A stretch of 8,673 nt of DNA from Puniceicoccales bacterium (lineage in GTDB: Bacteria > Verrucomicrobiota > Verrucomicrobiia > Opitutales > LL51): NCBI GenBank assembly GCA_031278845.1, contig JAITJQ010000067.1, forward strand, positions 1 to 8,673, read 5' to 3'. A model generated the notes under the pieces. It made no database searches, had not been told where the DNA came from, and was given only the letters and a program-made list of their open reading frames with translations. A program made the translations under genes and the position numbers. Positions 1-5,621 of the stretch are shown one piece after another (the stretch's first letter is position 1; every line of letters begins with the position of its first letter).

Positions 1-969
1 CTCTACGCCATCGCCTACCCGGGAATTACCTGGGGCGGACAGTTGGAAATTATCTCAACCCATCGGGGGTCGGATAATTTTTTTTACCAATTAGTTCAGG
101 ACATTCGGGAAAATGGTAATCCTAAAAATTTTTCTTACCATAGGGTTACCCTACAGGATGCTTTAGAGCAGGGTTTTTTACAAAAATTAAAGGCGAAAGT
201 GTCTCCGGGTGATCCCCTGGTGGCGATGGATGAGGCGGATTATTTCGATTACATTCGGCGATCCTGTCCGGATCGGGAAATTTTTTTACAGGAATACATG
301 TGTGAGCCCTACGATAGCCAATCCATATTTTTACCGACGGATTTGGTTGAGGACGCGGAAAGTGGGTACGATCCGGGTAAAATTAGGGAAAGCGACGATT
401 TATTCCTAGGGGTTGATGTGGGGCGAACCCACGATTTAACGGTATTTTGGCTACTGGCTTCCGTTGGTGGCGCATTAATTACGAAGGATATCGTTGTATT
501 AAAAAACCGGCCCTTTTCGGATCAGGAGGCGGAATTTTACAAATTACTTGCATTGCCGATGCTCCGTCGGGCGTGTGTGGATCAGACGGGGATCGGGCGT
601 CAATTTGTGGAACGGGCGGCGGAACGTTTCGGAAAGTACCGGGTAGAAGGAATTACTTTTACGAATTCCGTCAAGGAGCAGCTGGCCTATTTACTGCGCA
701 CGACCTTCGAAAATCGGGCGATAGGGATACCGGGTGACGAATATATTCGCGCTGATTTACGAGCAGTGAAGCGGGAAAATACCTTTGCGGGAAACCTACG
801 TTTTGCGGCGGAACGTACGGAATCTGGTCACGGGGATCGTTTCTGGGCATTGGCGTTAGCGATCCATGCGGCAGAGGGTAATTCATCTCGGCGAGAAATA
901 CATTTTGAACACATTTCGCACAACTGGCGGATCGAAAAATCCCGCCATTTGGATGTGATCCGTGGCTAG
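1..969 (+). CDS. Phage terminase large subunit, Mu gp28-like (5' end outside window)
   Basis: The frame is open from base 1 to the stop at 967-969, so this is the 3' part of a longer gene. A TTG at 43 is not needed as a start. The encoded 322 residues begin just after the ATPase core, with a GG(Q)LEIISTHRG stretch typical of the end of the terminase motor domain. The rest is the RuvC/RNase H-like nuclease domain: GVDVGRTHDLTV with the first acidic residue at about residue 139, a second in CVDQTGIGRQ (about 194), and a third in the terminal GHGDRFWALALA motif (about 279). This order matches the gp28/FluMu gp28 family, which cuts and packages phage DNA into proheads. The Walker A part must lie upstream of the window. 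No portal or head gene follows, unlike in Mu-type phages, so this may be a remnant or the edge of a prophage. Family assignment is from remembered motifs. Confidence 0.88.
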   Translation, partial: LYAIAYPGITWGGQLEIISTHRGSDNFFYQLVQDIRENGNPKNFSYHRVTLQDALEQGFLQKLKAKVSPGDPLVAMDEADYFDYIRRSCPDREIFLQEYMCEPYDSQSIFLPTDLVEDAESGYDPGKIRESDDLFLGVDVGRTHDLTVFWLLASVGGALITKDIVVLKNRPFSDQEAEFYKLLALPMLRRACVDQTGIGRQFVERAAERFGKYRVEGITFTNSVKEQLAYLLRTTFENRAIGIPGDEYIRADLRAVKRENTFAGNLRFAAERTESGHGDRFWALALAIHAAEGNSSRREIHFEHISHNWRIEKSRHLDVIRG

Positions 970-1077
970 GGTGATTGCTGTAAGTTGTAATTGTTCTACC
1001 TAAATATTTTATCCGAAAAATAACTATCAGTATGCAATAAAATCATGATTGGTTCGCGAAAATGTATTAACATATGA

Positions 1078-1749
1078 ATGAATTATAATAATTTACAATA
1101 TATGAATACAAGGAAAATTACCGAATTTATTATTGGAGGTGTTTTTGTGGTCGGAAATTGTAGGGCAAGTCTCCAGGAAGCAACCAATTGGGATGCGGTT
1201 GCTTTACAGGAAATCGTAGCAATTGCCGTGGATAGAGCCCAACAGCCGCTGATGCAAAAAATCATGGAAATAGAACAGCAACAGAAAGAACTCATCGAAA
1301 ACTTGCGCGCACAGCTACAACCGGAAAACGAAAATCCTGAATCTGTTCCGCTTGCTGCCATGCGTGGACTGAAAAAATATATCGAACGGGTCAATGATGG
1401 TATCGTCGAACGAAGGGATGCCAGAGGACGTATCGATGCAACCGTCGATCATATTTTACAAACAAAAGGAAGAATCTTCATTCCCTCCAATGTTCTCGAA
1501 ACGGAATGGAGAAAAGCTAAAATTCTTAAAATGTTACATGAATTAGTAAAAAACTTTCCCCGAACGCGGATCGCCGATTACTGTGAAGGGGAAATTAAAG
1601 AAAAATGTTTGGACGGTTTTGATGATTTCAGTAAAAATTTTGGATATATGAAATTACTGCTCCTATTCCAATGTAATACGTGGAATGAGCGGGAAGGAAA
1701 GTATGAATTAAGTCCTCGAGCTCAGCATTCAACGGTAAGGGAAGCCTAG
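1078..1749 (+). CDS. Putative secreted coiled-coil protein, unknown function
   Basis: I do not recognise the family. The ATG at 1078 or the one at 1102 gives an N-terminus with a basic stretch (TRK, residues 11-13), a hydrophobic core (FIIGGVFVVG, 17-26) and a possible cleavage site after NCRA (residue 30), i.e. a probable signal peptide. Residues 55-85 are rich in Q, E and K with heptad-like spacing (coiled coil), followed by charged helical sequence and three cysteines late in the protein (169, 177, 199). A GTG at 1147, six bases after a perfect GGAGGT, is a competing start that would remove the signal peptide. I favour the longer form because the neighbours are also exported. The gene starts about 108 bases after the terminase stop. 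The frame closes at 1749, but acidic coding-like sequence goes on in another frame to 1865, so the natural C-terminus may be lost (see separate entry). Confidence 0.6.
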   Translation: MNYNNLQYMNTRKITEFIIGGVFVVGNCRASLQEATNWDAVALQEIVAIAVDRAQQPLMQKIMEIEQQQKELIENLRAQLQPENENPESVPLAAMRGLKKYIERVNDGIVERRDARGRIDATVDHILQTKGRIFIPSNVLETEWRKAKILKMLHELVKNFPRTRIADYCEGEIKEKCLDGFDDFSKNFGYMKLLLLFQCNTWNEREGKYELSPRAQHSTVREA

Positions 1750-1865
1750 AGGCATTGGACGAAATGGTGGATGAAGAGGGTGAAGAAGCTCCCAATGTTG
1801 CCGTTGGAAAGTTTTTGGGCGAAATCAAGGAAAAGGAAGAATTTGCCAATTTTTTCTCCAACTAG
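1707..1865 (+). pseudogene. Out-of-frame C-terminal continuation of the 1078 gene
   Basis: In the frame one base back from the 1078 gene, sequence is open from 1707 to the TAG at 1863-1865. It encodes an acidic tail containing LEALDEMVDEEGEEAPNVAV and ending EKEEFANFFSN. It has no start codon or ribosome site of its own at the junction. Joining the two frames anywhere between about 1707 and 1747 gives a protein of roughly 260 residues. The simplest reading is loss of one base in a longer ancestral gene; a programmed -1 shift is possible, but I see no classic slippery heptamer there. It could also be chance open sequence. Confidence 0.4.
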
Positions 1866-1902
1866 TCTCCGTAAAAAAAGTAAAAAATAATTTTAAAGTG
1901 TT

Positions 1903-2118
1903 ATGTGTTATTGGGATAAGGTATTCTGTTGTCTTGTTTTAGGCGGTATCATTCGCAGTTCCCTATGGGGTTCTACGATTGAAGCTACGCTTCAGATTTG
2001 TTTTTCCATACGGGACAGGGGAATTGCGTCTTCCGATGAAGAAGACAAGCGTCAGCCGGGCAAGCAGCGTCAAAAACCGGCGAAGCGGTTGTCAAAGCGG
2101 GCCGAAGCCAATGCCTAA
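1903..2118 (+). CDS. Small exported basic protein, unknown
   Basis: This encodes 71 residues from the ATG at 1903. The N-terminus (VFCCLVLGGIIRSSLWGS, from residue 7) is a hydrophobic signal-like segment. The C-terminal third, after an acidic SSDEEDK, is strongly basic (KQRQKPAKRLSKRAEANA) and resembles a nuclear-localisation or nucleic-acid-binding tail. I know no family. The last codon and stop lie in the sequence ATGCCTAAGG, which also ends the Myb-like genes downstream and begins the same 3' repeat. The gene may thus be a short, rearranged member of the neighbouring array with an unrelated body. No Shine-Dalgarno site is evident; the upstream sequence is A/T-rich. Confidence 0.5.
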   Translation: MCYWDKVFCCLVLGGIIRSSLWGSTIEATLQICFSIRDRGIASSDEEDKRQPGKQRQKPAKRLSKRAEANA

Positions 2119-2205
2119 GGATTTCGTTGCACACGATTCCGTGCGGCAATTTCTCCCGCGGGGGCGTCCTTTGATAGTTTTATGATGTGTACCGCACGAA
2201 AAGTA
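2111..2205 (+). repeat. Array 3' repeat, copy 1
   Basis: About 95 bases run from ATGCCTAAGG (containing the stop of the upstream gene) to CCGCACGAAAAGT. The copy holds an imperfect hairpin at 2127-2149 (TTGCACACG, loop ATTC, CGTGCGGCAA). It also holds an alternative long-range inverted repeat, CGTGCGG (2140-2146) with CCGCACG (2192-2198). These two structures share the CGTGCGG arm and so exclude each other. There is no T tract directly after the hairpin. It may act as a 3' untranslated element, attenuator or recombination site; the role is not known. Confidence 0.75.
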
Positions 2206-2236
2206 TGTTAATTTTGTGATTTTTTACATTTTATAC

Positions 2237-2265
2237 TTGACAAAGATTGGAGAATTTAAGATAAT
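2237..2265 (+). promoter_or_regulatory. Sigma70-like promoter of the first Myb-like gene
   Basis: TTGACA at 2237-2242 is separated by 17 bases from GATAAT at 2260-2265, a near-consensus housekeeping promoter. Transcription would begin near 2272, only a few bases before the GTG at 2276, giving a nearly leaderless message. The same position in the next two copies has TTGACG/TTGACA but GAGAAA instead of GATAAT, so the -10 element is intact only here. Confidence 0.5.
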
Positions 2266-2275
2266 AGTCTCCACT

Positions 2276-2857
2276 GTGTTGGGATATATATTGTTTAAAA
2301 AACGAAACGCATTGCCATTGGTTGTATGGAGTTTCATCGTGTTGAATGGAGAGACTGTGTGTCATGCCGCTGATCTAGAAGATCCGCCTCCTGATTTTTG
2401 GTTAAATTTGAAATCTGATCCGATTGCTTTTGCGCTAAGCCGACTTATTTCTGAGTTTAGCCTGTTTGATTTTGAATTAGATTGGTTTTTTTCTGGGGTC
2501 AATCAGGCTGACTTAGGGTCAGATCCGCCCGATTCTCGCTCAGATCAGCCCGTTTGGAAGTCGGATTTGCTTGCTTTAGGTGAAACAGCGCGCGAGCCTC
2601 GTGTGAGAGCTGTCGGAAAGAGACCTAGAGCTAGAGAAAGACCAAATTCGGCTGTTCCCAGGGTTCCAGGTCTTCGCCAGGTACATGATAAATGGTCCCC
2701 GGAAGAAGATAGAACACTGCAATGGTTCTGTGGGATATTGGGACCTAAGTGGATGGAAATTAGCATGGCGATGAGGGCGATAGGTTACCATCGGAATGGT
2801 CGCCAGTGCCAAAGTCGGATGATAATTTTGTTCGATCGAGTCAGAACCAGTACCTAA
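2276..2857 (+). CDS. Secreted Myb/SANT-like protein, single repeat (paralog 1)
   Basis: This encodes 193 residues from the GTG at 2276, which aligns with the ATG starts of the two paralogs; the frame is open upstream to a GTG at 2216, but that part overlaps the promoter. Residues 8-31 form a signal peptide (KKRNALPLVVWSFIV core, cleavage near CHA|A). A conserved exported segment DLEDPPPDFWLNLKSDP follows, then a divergent middle. At 115-118 lies KRPR, matching the monopartite nuclear-localisation pattern K-K/R-X-K/R. Residues 140-182 match a Myb/SANT helix-turn-helix: W140 and W159 at the canonical 19-residue step, an EED after W140, and R-Q-C-x-x-R at 176-181, with Met where the third Trp normally sits. 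This fold binds DNA or chromatin in eukaryotes and is unusual in exported bacterial proteins. A role as a host-nucleus effector is inferred. Confidence 0.72.
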   Translation: MLGYILFKKRNALPLVVWSFIVLNGETVCHAADLEDPPPDFWLNLKSDPIAFALSRLISEFSLFDFELDWFFSGVNQADLGSDPPDSRSDQPVWKSDLLALGETAREPRVRAVGKRPRARERPNSAVPRVPGLRQVHDKWSPEEDRTLQWFCGILGPKWMEISMAMRAIGYHRNGRQCQSRMIILFDRVRTST

Positions 2858-2945
2858 AGGTTTCGTTGCACACGATTCCGTGCGGCAATTTCTCCCGCGG
2901 GGGCGTCCTTTGATAGTTTTATGATGTGTACCGCACGAAAAGTGG
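2851..2945 (+). repeat. Array 3' repeat, copy 2
   Basis: This is nearly identical to copy 1 from TTTCGTTGCACACG to CCGCACGAAAAGT, with the same hairpin and the same competing CGTGCGG/CCGCACG inverted repeat. It begins inside the stop context of the first Myb-like gene (TACCTAAAGG instead of TGCCTAAGG). Similarity to the other copies continues into the upstream region and 5' end of the next gene, so the whole gene plus its 3' element is the duplicated unit (about 740 bases from copy 1 to copy 2). Confidence 0.8.
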
Positions 2946-2946
2946 G

Positions 2947-2976
2947 TTGATTTTGTGATTTTTTACATTTTATACT
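2947..2976 (+). promoter_or_regulatory. Weak candidate promoter of the second Myb-like gene
   Basis: TTGATT (2947-2952) and TATACT (2971-2976) lie 18 bases apart. The downstream TTGACG that corresponds to the first paralog's -35 has lost its -10 partner (GAGAAA), so this upstream pair may take over. Transcription would start about 30 bases before the ATG at 3015. Assignment is by eye only. Confidence 0.25.
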
Positions 2977-3014
2977 TGACGAAGATTGGAGAATTTAAGA
3001 GAAAACCCTTCACT

Positions 3015-3758
3015 ATGTTGAAGCATATGTTATCTAAAAAACGAAACGCATTGCCATTGGTTGTATGGAGTTTCGTCGTGTTGAATGGAGAGACTGTGTG
3101 TCATGCCGCTGATCTAGAAGATCCGCCTCCTGATTTTTGGTTAAATTTGAAATCTGATCCGATTGCTTTTGCGTTAAGCCGACTTATTTCTGAGTTTAGC
3201 CTGTTTGATTTTGAACTAGATTGGTTTTTTTTTGGGGTCAGTCAGGCTGATTTAGGGTCAGGCCAGCCTATTCATCCATTCAATCCGCCTGATTTGGGGT
3301 CAGATCAGACTGATTTAAATAGAACAGCATGTGAGCCTCGCGTGGAAACTGTAGGAAAAAGACCTAGAGCTGAAAAAAGACCAAATTCGGATACTCCTAG
3401 GGTTCCAGATTTGCGTCAGGTATGCAGGGAATGGCACACGGAAGAAAAGGAAATACTGCAAAAGCTCCATAAGCAATGCGGGCCTGACTGGACAGAAATT
3501 AGCAAGGGGATGGAGGTTGCAGGTTATTACCGTGATGCCAAACAATGTCAAAGACAGGTGATAGCACTGGATCCTAACACCAGATATAATCGATGGTCCA
3601 CGATAGAAGATCAAACATTACAAGAGTTCCATAATGAATTAGGACCTAAGTGGATGGAAATTAGCAAGAGGATGAAGGCGATAGGTTACCATCGGAATAA
3701 TCGCCAGTGCAAAGGTCGGATAAGAGCTTTGCGCGATTGGGTCAGAACCGGTGCCTAA
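3015..3758 (+). CDS. Secreted Myb/SANT-like protein, two repeats (paralog 2)
   Basis: This encodes 247 residues from the ATG at 3015, chosen because it gives a normal signal peptide (SKKRN then LPLVVWSFVVL, cleavage near CHA|A at 31-32); upstream open sequence to 2955 looks like untranslated leader. Residues 1-80 are almost identical to paralog 1, even at the DNA level. The middle carries short PPDLGSDQ-like repeats and the KRPR motif at 115-118. Two Myb/SANT units follow at an exact 54-residue period: W140/W159 with Q-C at 177-178, and W194/W213 with R-Q-C at 230-232. The second unit closely resembles the single one of paralog 1 (GPKWMEIS, AIGYHRN). Tandem Myb repeats are the arrangement used by eukaryotic Myb factors to read DNA. 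An exported, nucleus-directed role is inferred; a cytoplasmic regulator would not need the signal peptide. A run of nine T at 3225-3233 sits inside the frame. Confidence 0.75.
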   Translation: MLKHMLSKKRNALPLVVWSFVVLNGETVCHAADLEDPPPDFWLNLKSDPIAFALSRLISEFSLFDFELDWFFFGVSQADLGSGQPIHPFNPPDLGSDQTDLNRTACEPRVETVGKRPRAEKRPNSDTPRVPDLRQVCREWHTEEKEILQKLHKQCGPDWTEISKGMEVAGYYRDAKQCQRQVIALDPNTRYNRWSTIEDQTLQEFHNELGPKWMEISKRMKAIGYHRNNRQCKGRIRALRDWVRTGA

Positions 3759-3845
3759 GGGTTTCGTTGCACACGATTCCGTGCGGCAATTTCTCCCGCG
3801 GGATCGTCCTTTGATAGTTTTATAATGCGTACCGTGCGAAAAGTG
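3751..3845 (+). repeat. Array 3' repeat, copy 3
   Basis: This has the same element as copies 1 and 2 with a few changes: GGATCG for GGGGCG, TATAATGCG for TATGATGTG, and CCGTGCG for CCGCACG. The last change turns one C-G pair of the long-range inverted repeat into a G-U pair, so RNA pairing survives while DNA symmetry is lost. It follows the second Myb-like gene and leads into the degraded third copy. Confidence 0.78.
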
Positions 3846-3916
3846 GGTTGATTTTGGAAATTTCTTGTATTTTGTCCTTGACAAAAATTGAAGAATTTAA
3901 GAGAAAATCCTTCACT

Positions 3917-4344
3917 ATGTTGAAGCATATATTATCTAAAAAACGAAACGCATTGCCATTGGTTGTATGGAGTTTCATCGTGTTAAATGGAGAGACTGTG
4001 TGTCATGCTGCTGCTCCTGAGAGTCCGCTTACAGGAGATTTTAGCTTTAATCAGTCTGGCTATCCGTTTGTTTTTTGCCAAATTGACCCGATTCAGATAA
4101 AACAACGCGAGAACTCCATGTAGAGCCCCGTCCGGAAATCGACGAAGAAGAATCTAATAATGAAGAAGAATCAGATGGGAATGCTCTTGATCGTATATTT
4201 GCGAAAGCTCGTAATCTTCGGCAGTCATGTAGAGAATGGACCCCTGAAAAAAATGAAATGATACAAAGGTTCCGTAGGTTAAGATCTCAGCAGGCAGAAA
4301 CTGACGGGACGCAGGCGATGGATTACAGTCGGGATGATGACTAA
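3917..4344 (+). pseudogene. Third Myb/SANT paralog, frameshifted and truncated
   Basis: The ATG at 3917 starts the same signal peptide as the paralogs (LSKKRNALPLVVWSFIVLNG, ending CHAAAPES), then the body diverges. That frame stops at 4121-4123. Adding one C in the CCC run at 4087-4089 restores a frame that runs to the TAA at 4342-4344 and aligns with the others: TTRELHVEPRPE corresponds to their TA-EPRVE region, and an acidic insert EEESNNEEESDG follows. REWTPEKNEMIQRFRRL then matches the first helix of the Myb unit. The rest of the repeat is lost and the tail reads TQAMDYSRDDD. The KRPR motif is gone. Its promoter region is also eroded. The gene is probably dead, unless the short 67-residue product from 3917 is still exported. 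Confidence 0.7.
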
Positions 4345-4392
4345 TGCCTAAGGTGGATAAGGATTTTGGCCGTTCGGACCGCACCCAATGCC

Positions 4393-4435
4393 TAAGGGTT
4401 TCGTTGCCCATGGTTCCGTGGGCAGGCAACCCTTA
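4393..4435 (+). terminator. Nested hairpin in diverged repeat copy 4
   Basis: A shortened copy of the array repeat (AATGCCTAAGGGTTTCGTTGC from 4387) carries a different stem. TAAGGGTT (4393-4400) pairs with AACCCTTA (4428-4435), and inside it TGCCCA (4405-4410) pairs with TGGGCA (4419-4424). A further GGATAAGG (4355-4362) can pair with CCTTATCC (4431-4438). It lies between the array and a convergent gene, so a transcription-stopping role is reasonable, but there is no T tract. The AATGCCTAAGG motif also occurs at 4343, leaving two copies 44 bases apart. Confidence 0.4.
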
Positions 4436-4495
4436 TCCTCCCCGTGAAAACTGCACCGTATACCACCAAATCTAGCGCTAATGCTCCGTCGTCGA

Positions 4496-5257
4496 CTAGG
4501 CGTCAACCTCGGTCAGTAGCGTCGGATGACACGGAATCTTAATGTCTGCGTAAAGCGGTAGCTGGTCGGCGTTGCGGACGATTCTATCATTGGTGGAAGC
4601 GTTTCCCTTGATAGATTTATGATACTTATCCGAATCGGAACGTTGAGCAACTTTGCCGTTCTTGTCAAGAACTTCAATCTGTTGCTTGATGCCGTCTACC
4701 GTTACACGAACGGCGCAATAATCGGGAGGGCGAGTTAGATTGTACCTCTGACGAATGTCCCCGGGCATGAAAAAGCAAATCGTCTGATCCTTGTGGATCG
4801 GTAAAGTAGCACAGGTGCATTGCGATTTAAATAGAAGCATCTTCCCGTTCTTCAGGCAACCGTTGTAGCCCGCATAAAAATCTATGGTGCAATTGTCCAC
4901 ATAGTTGAGATTTTTATCGTTGGCGCTCCCGCATATAATAATTTCAAACTGTCCCCACTTTTTTATCGAAGACAGAAGACGACTGATAGGAAATTTTACT
5001 TTTTTAGTTTCGAATCTTGCTTTCGACTGAAATTTTTCCGGTTCCTTAGAATCGGCTCGAACATTCGCTCCCAGTAATTCATTCATCGCTTTATCCGTCG
5101 CGGGTGCCGCCACTGATCGCAACGCCTGATTCATCTCCTGAAGAACTTTGGCTTCTTCCTCATCGGAAAGTATAGCCGTTTCGCTAAGAAGATTGCCGGA
5201 AAAAGAACCATTTATCCCAAGGATAACCGATAATATTTTTTTAGCTGAACTTTTCAT
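4496..5257 (-). CDS. Exported Cys-rich protein, unknown function
   Basis: This encodes 253 residues on the minus strand from the ATG at 5257. Residues 1-21 look like a signal peptide (KSSAKK, then ILSVILGINGSFSG). A helical, charged segment covers about 30-80, and a beta-rich domain with eight cysteines (109, 123, 134, 147, 149, 161, 181, 243) fills 95-250. An even number of cysteines in an exported protein suggests disulfides. The pattern W..FEI-I.G..N, then CTIDFYAGYN, then FFMPGDIRQRYNL, then CAVRVTVDG recalls periplasmic proteins of Verrucomicrobiota (Amuc_1102-like), but this is from memory and weak. The gene converges on the Myb-like array and diverges from the 5321 gene. An A/T-rich leader with TATAAT on the minus strand (5277-5282) precedes it; no clear Shine-Dalgarno site is seen. 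Confidence 0.7.
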   Translation of the reverse strand: MKSSAKKILSVILGINGSFSGNLLSETAILSDEEEAKVLQEMNQALRSVAAPATDKAMNELLGANVRADSKEPEKFQSKARFETKKVKFPISRLLSSIKKWGQFEIIICGSANDKNLNYVDNCTIDFYAGYNGCLKNGKMLLFKSQCTCATLPIHKDQTICFFMPGDIRQRYNLTRPPDYCAVRVTVDGIKQQIEVLDKNGKVAQRSDSDKYHKSIKGNASTNDRIVRNADQLPLYADIKIPCHPTLLTEVDA

Positions 5258-5320
5258 TATTTCAGAATAATATAAAATTATAACTTTACATCAAGTAAAA
5301 AATATATAGCATACGCTTCC
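5258..5320. promoter_or_regulatory. Short divergent A/T-rich intergenic region
   Basis: Sixty-three bases separate the two divergent starts, so both promoters must lie here or overlap the genes. On the minus strand TATAAT (complement of 5277-5282) sits 20 bases before the ATG. On the plus strand TTTACA (5285-5290) is the only -35-like hexamer, with a poor TAGCAT 16 bases on. No operator-like palindrome is visible. Confidence 0.3.
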
Positions 5321-5590
5321 ATGGATAGTCGAATAGATAATATGAAGGATATCCGCAATATAGTTAGTGATGCGGGTGGTGTGAAGGGAACATCCTTAGC
5401 CGATGTTAAGGGCCAGGAAATTTTGGGAATAGGATTGCCTCCCGTCCGAAAAGAGTTGGACCGAAGTCCGTTAGAAGCGGCTAAGGATGAATACAATCCG
5501 TTAGAAACGAGTGATTTTTCGCAAACTGTACAAAAAGATGCCAATGTCCATGCGATTAAATTGACCAATTTGGATGGTTTTCCGGAATGA
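5321..5590 (+). CDS. Small hydrophilic protein, unknown
   Basis: This encodes 89 residues from the ATG at 5321; an ATG at 5342 is an alternative. The protein is charged, without signal peptide, membrane segment or cysteine, and contains DVKGQEILGIGLPPVRKELD in its middle. I know no family. The plus strand is preferred over the open minus-strand frame because its composition is protein-like and its stop lies 31 bases before the start of the next secreted-protein gene, suggesting one transcript. A cytoplasmic partner or chaperone for that protein is conceivable from the gene order alone. Confidence 0.5.
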   Translation: MDSRIDNMKDIRNIVSDAGGVKGTSLADVKGQEILGIGLPPVRKELDRSPLEAAKDEYNPLETSDFSQTVQKDANVHAIKLTNLDGFPE

Positions 5591-5607
5591 AACGAATATT
5601 TTTTTTT

Positions 5608-5612
5608 AAGGA
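5608..5612 (+). promoter_or_regulatory. Ribosome binding site deciding the start at 5622
   Basis: AAGGA lies nine bases before the ATG at 5622 and directly abuts the ATG at 5613. Normal spacing therefore favours 5622, which also gives the cleaner signal peptide (MEKNIKI...). Confidence 0.5.
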
Positions 5613-5621
5613 ATGTGTATC

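Noticed and set aside
2216..2275. Upstream extension of the Myb-like genes to GTG 2216, GTG 2955 and TTG 3848
   Set aside because: The extension overlaps promoter-like sequence, its sequence in copy 3 has drifted like non-coding DNA, and the internal ATG/GTG gives a standard signal peptide in all copies.
2111..4435. CRISPR-like array
   Set aside because: The repeats are about 95 bases, spaced 640-900 bases apart with genes between them, not short repeats with uniform short spacers.
5278..5568. Minus-strand open frame of 96 codons opposite the 5321 gene
   Set aside because: The plus-strand product is more protein-like and sits in line with the following gene; the minus frame would overlap the leader of the 5257 gene.
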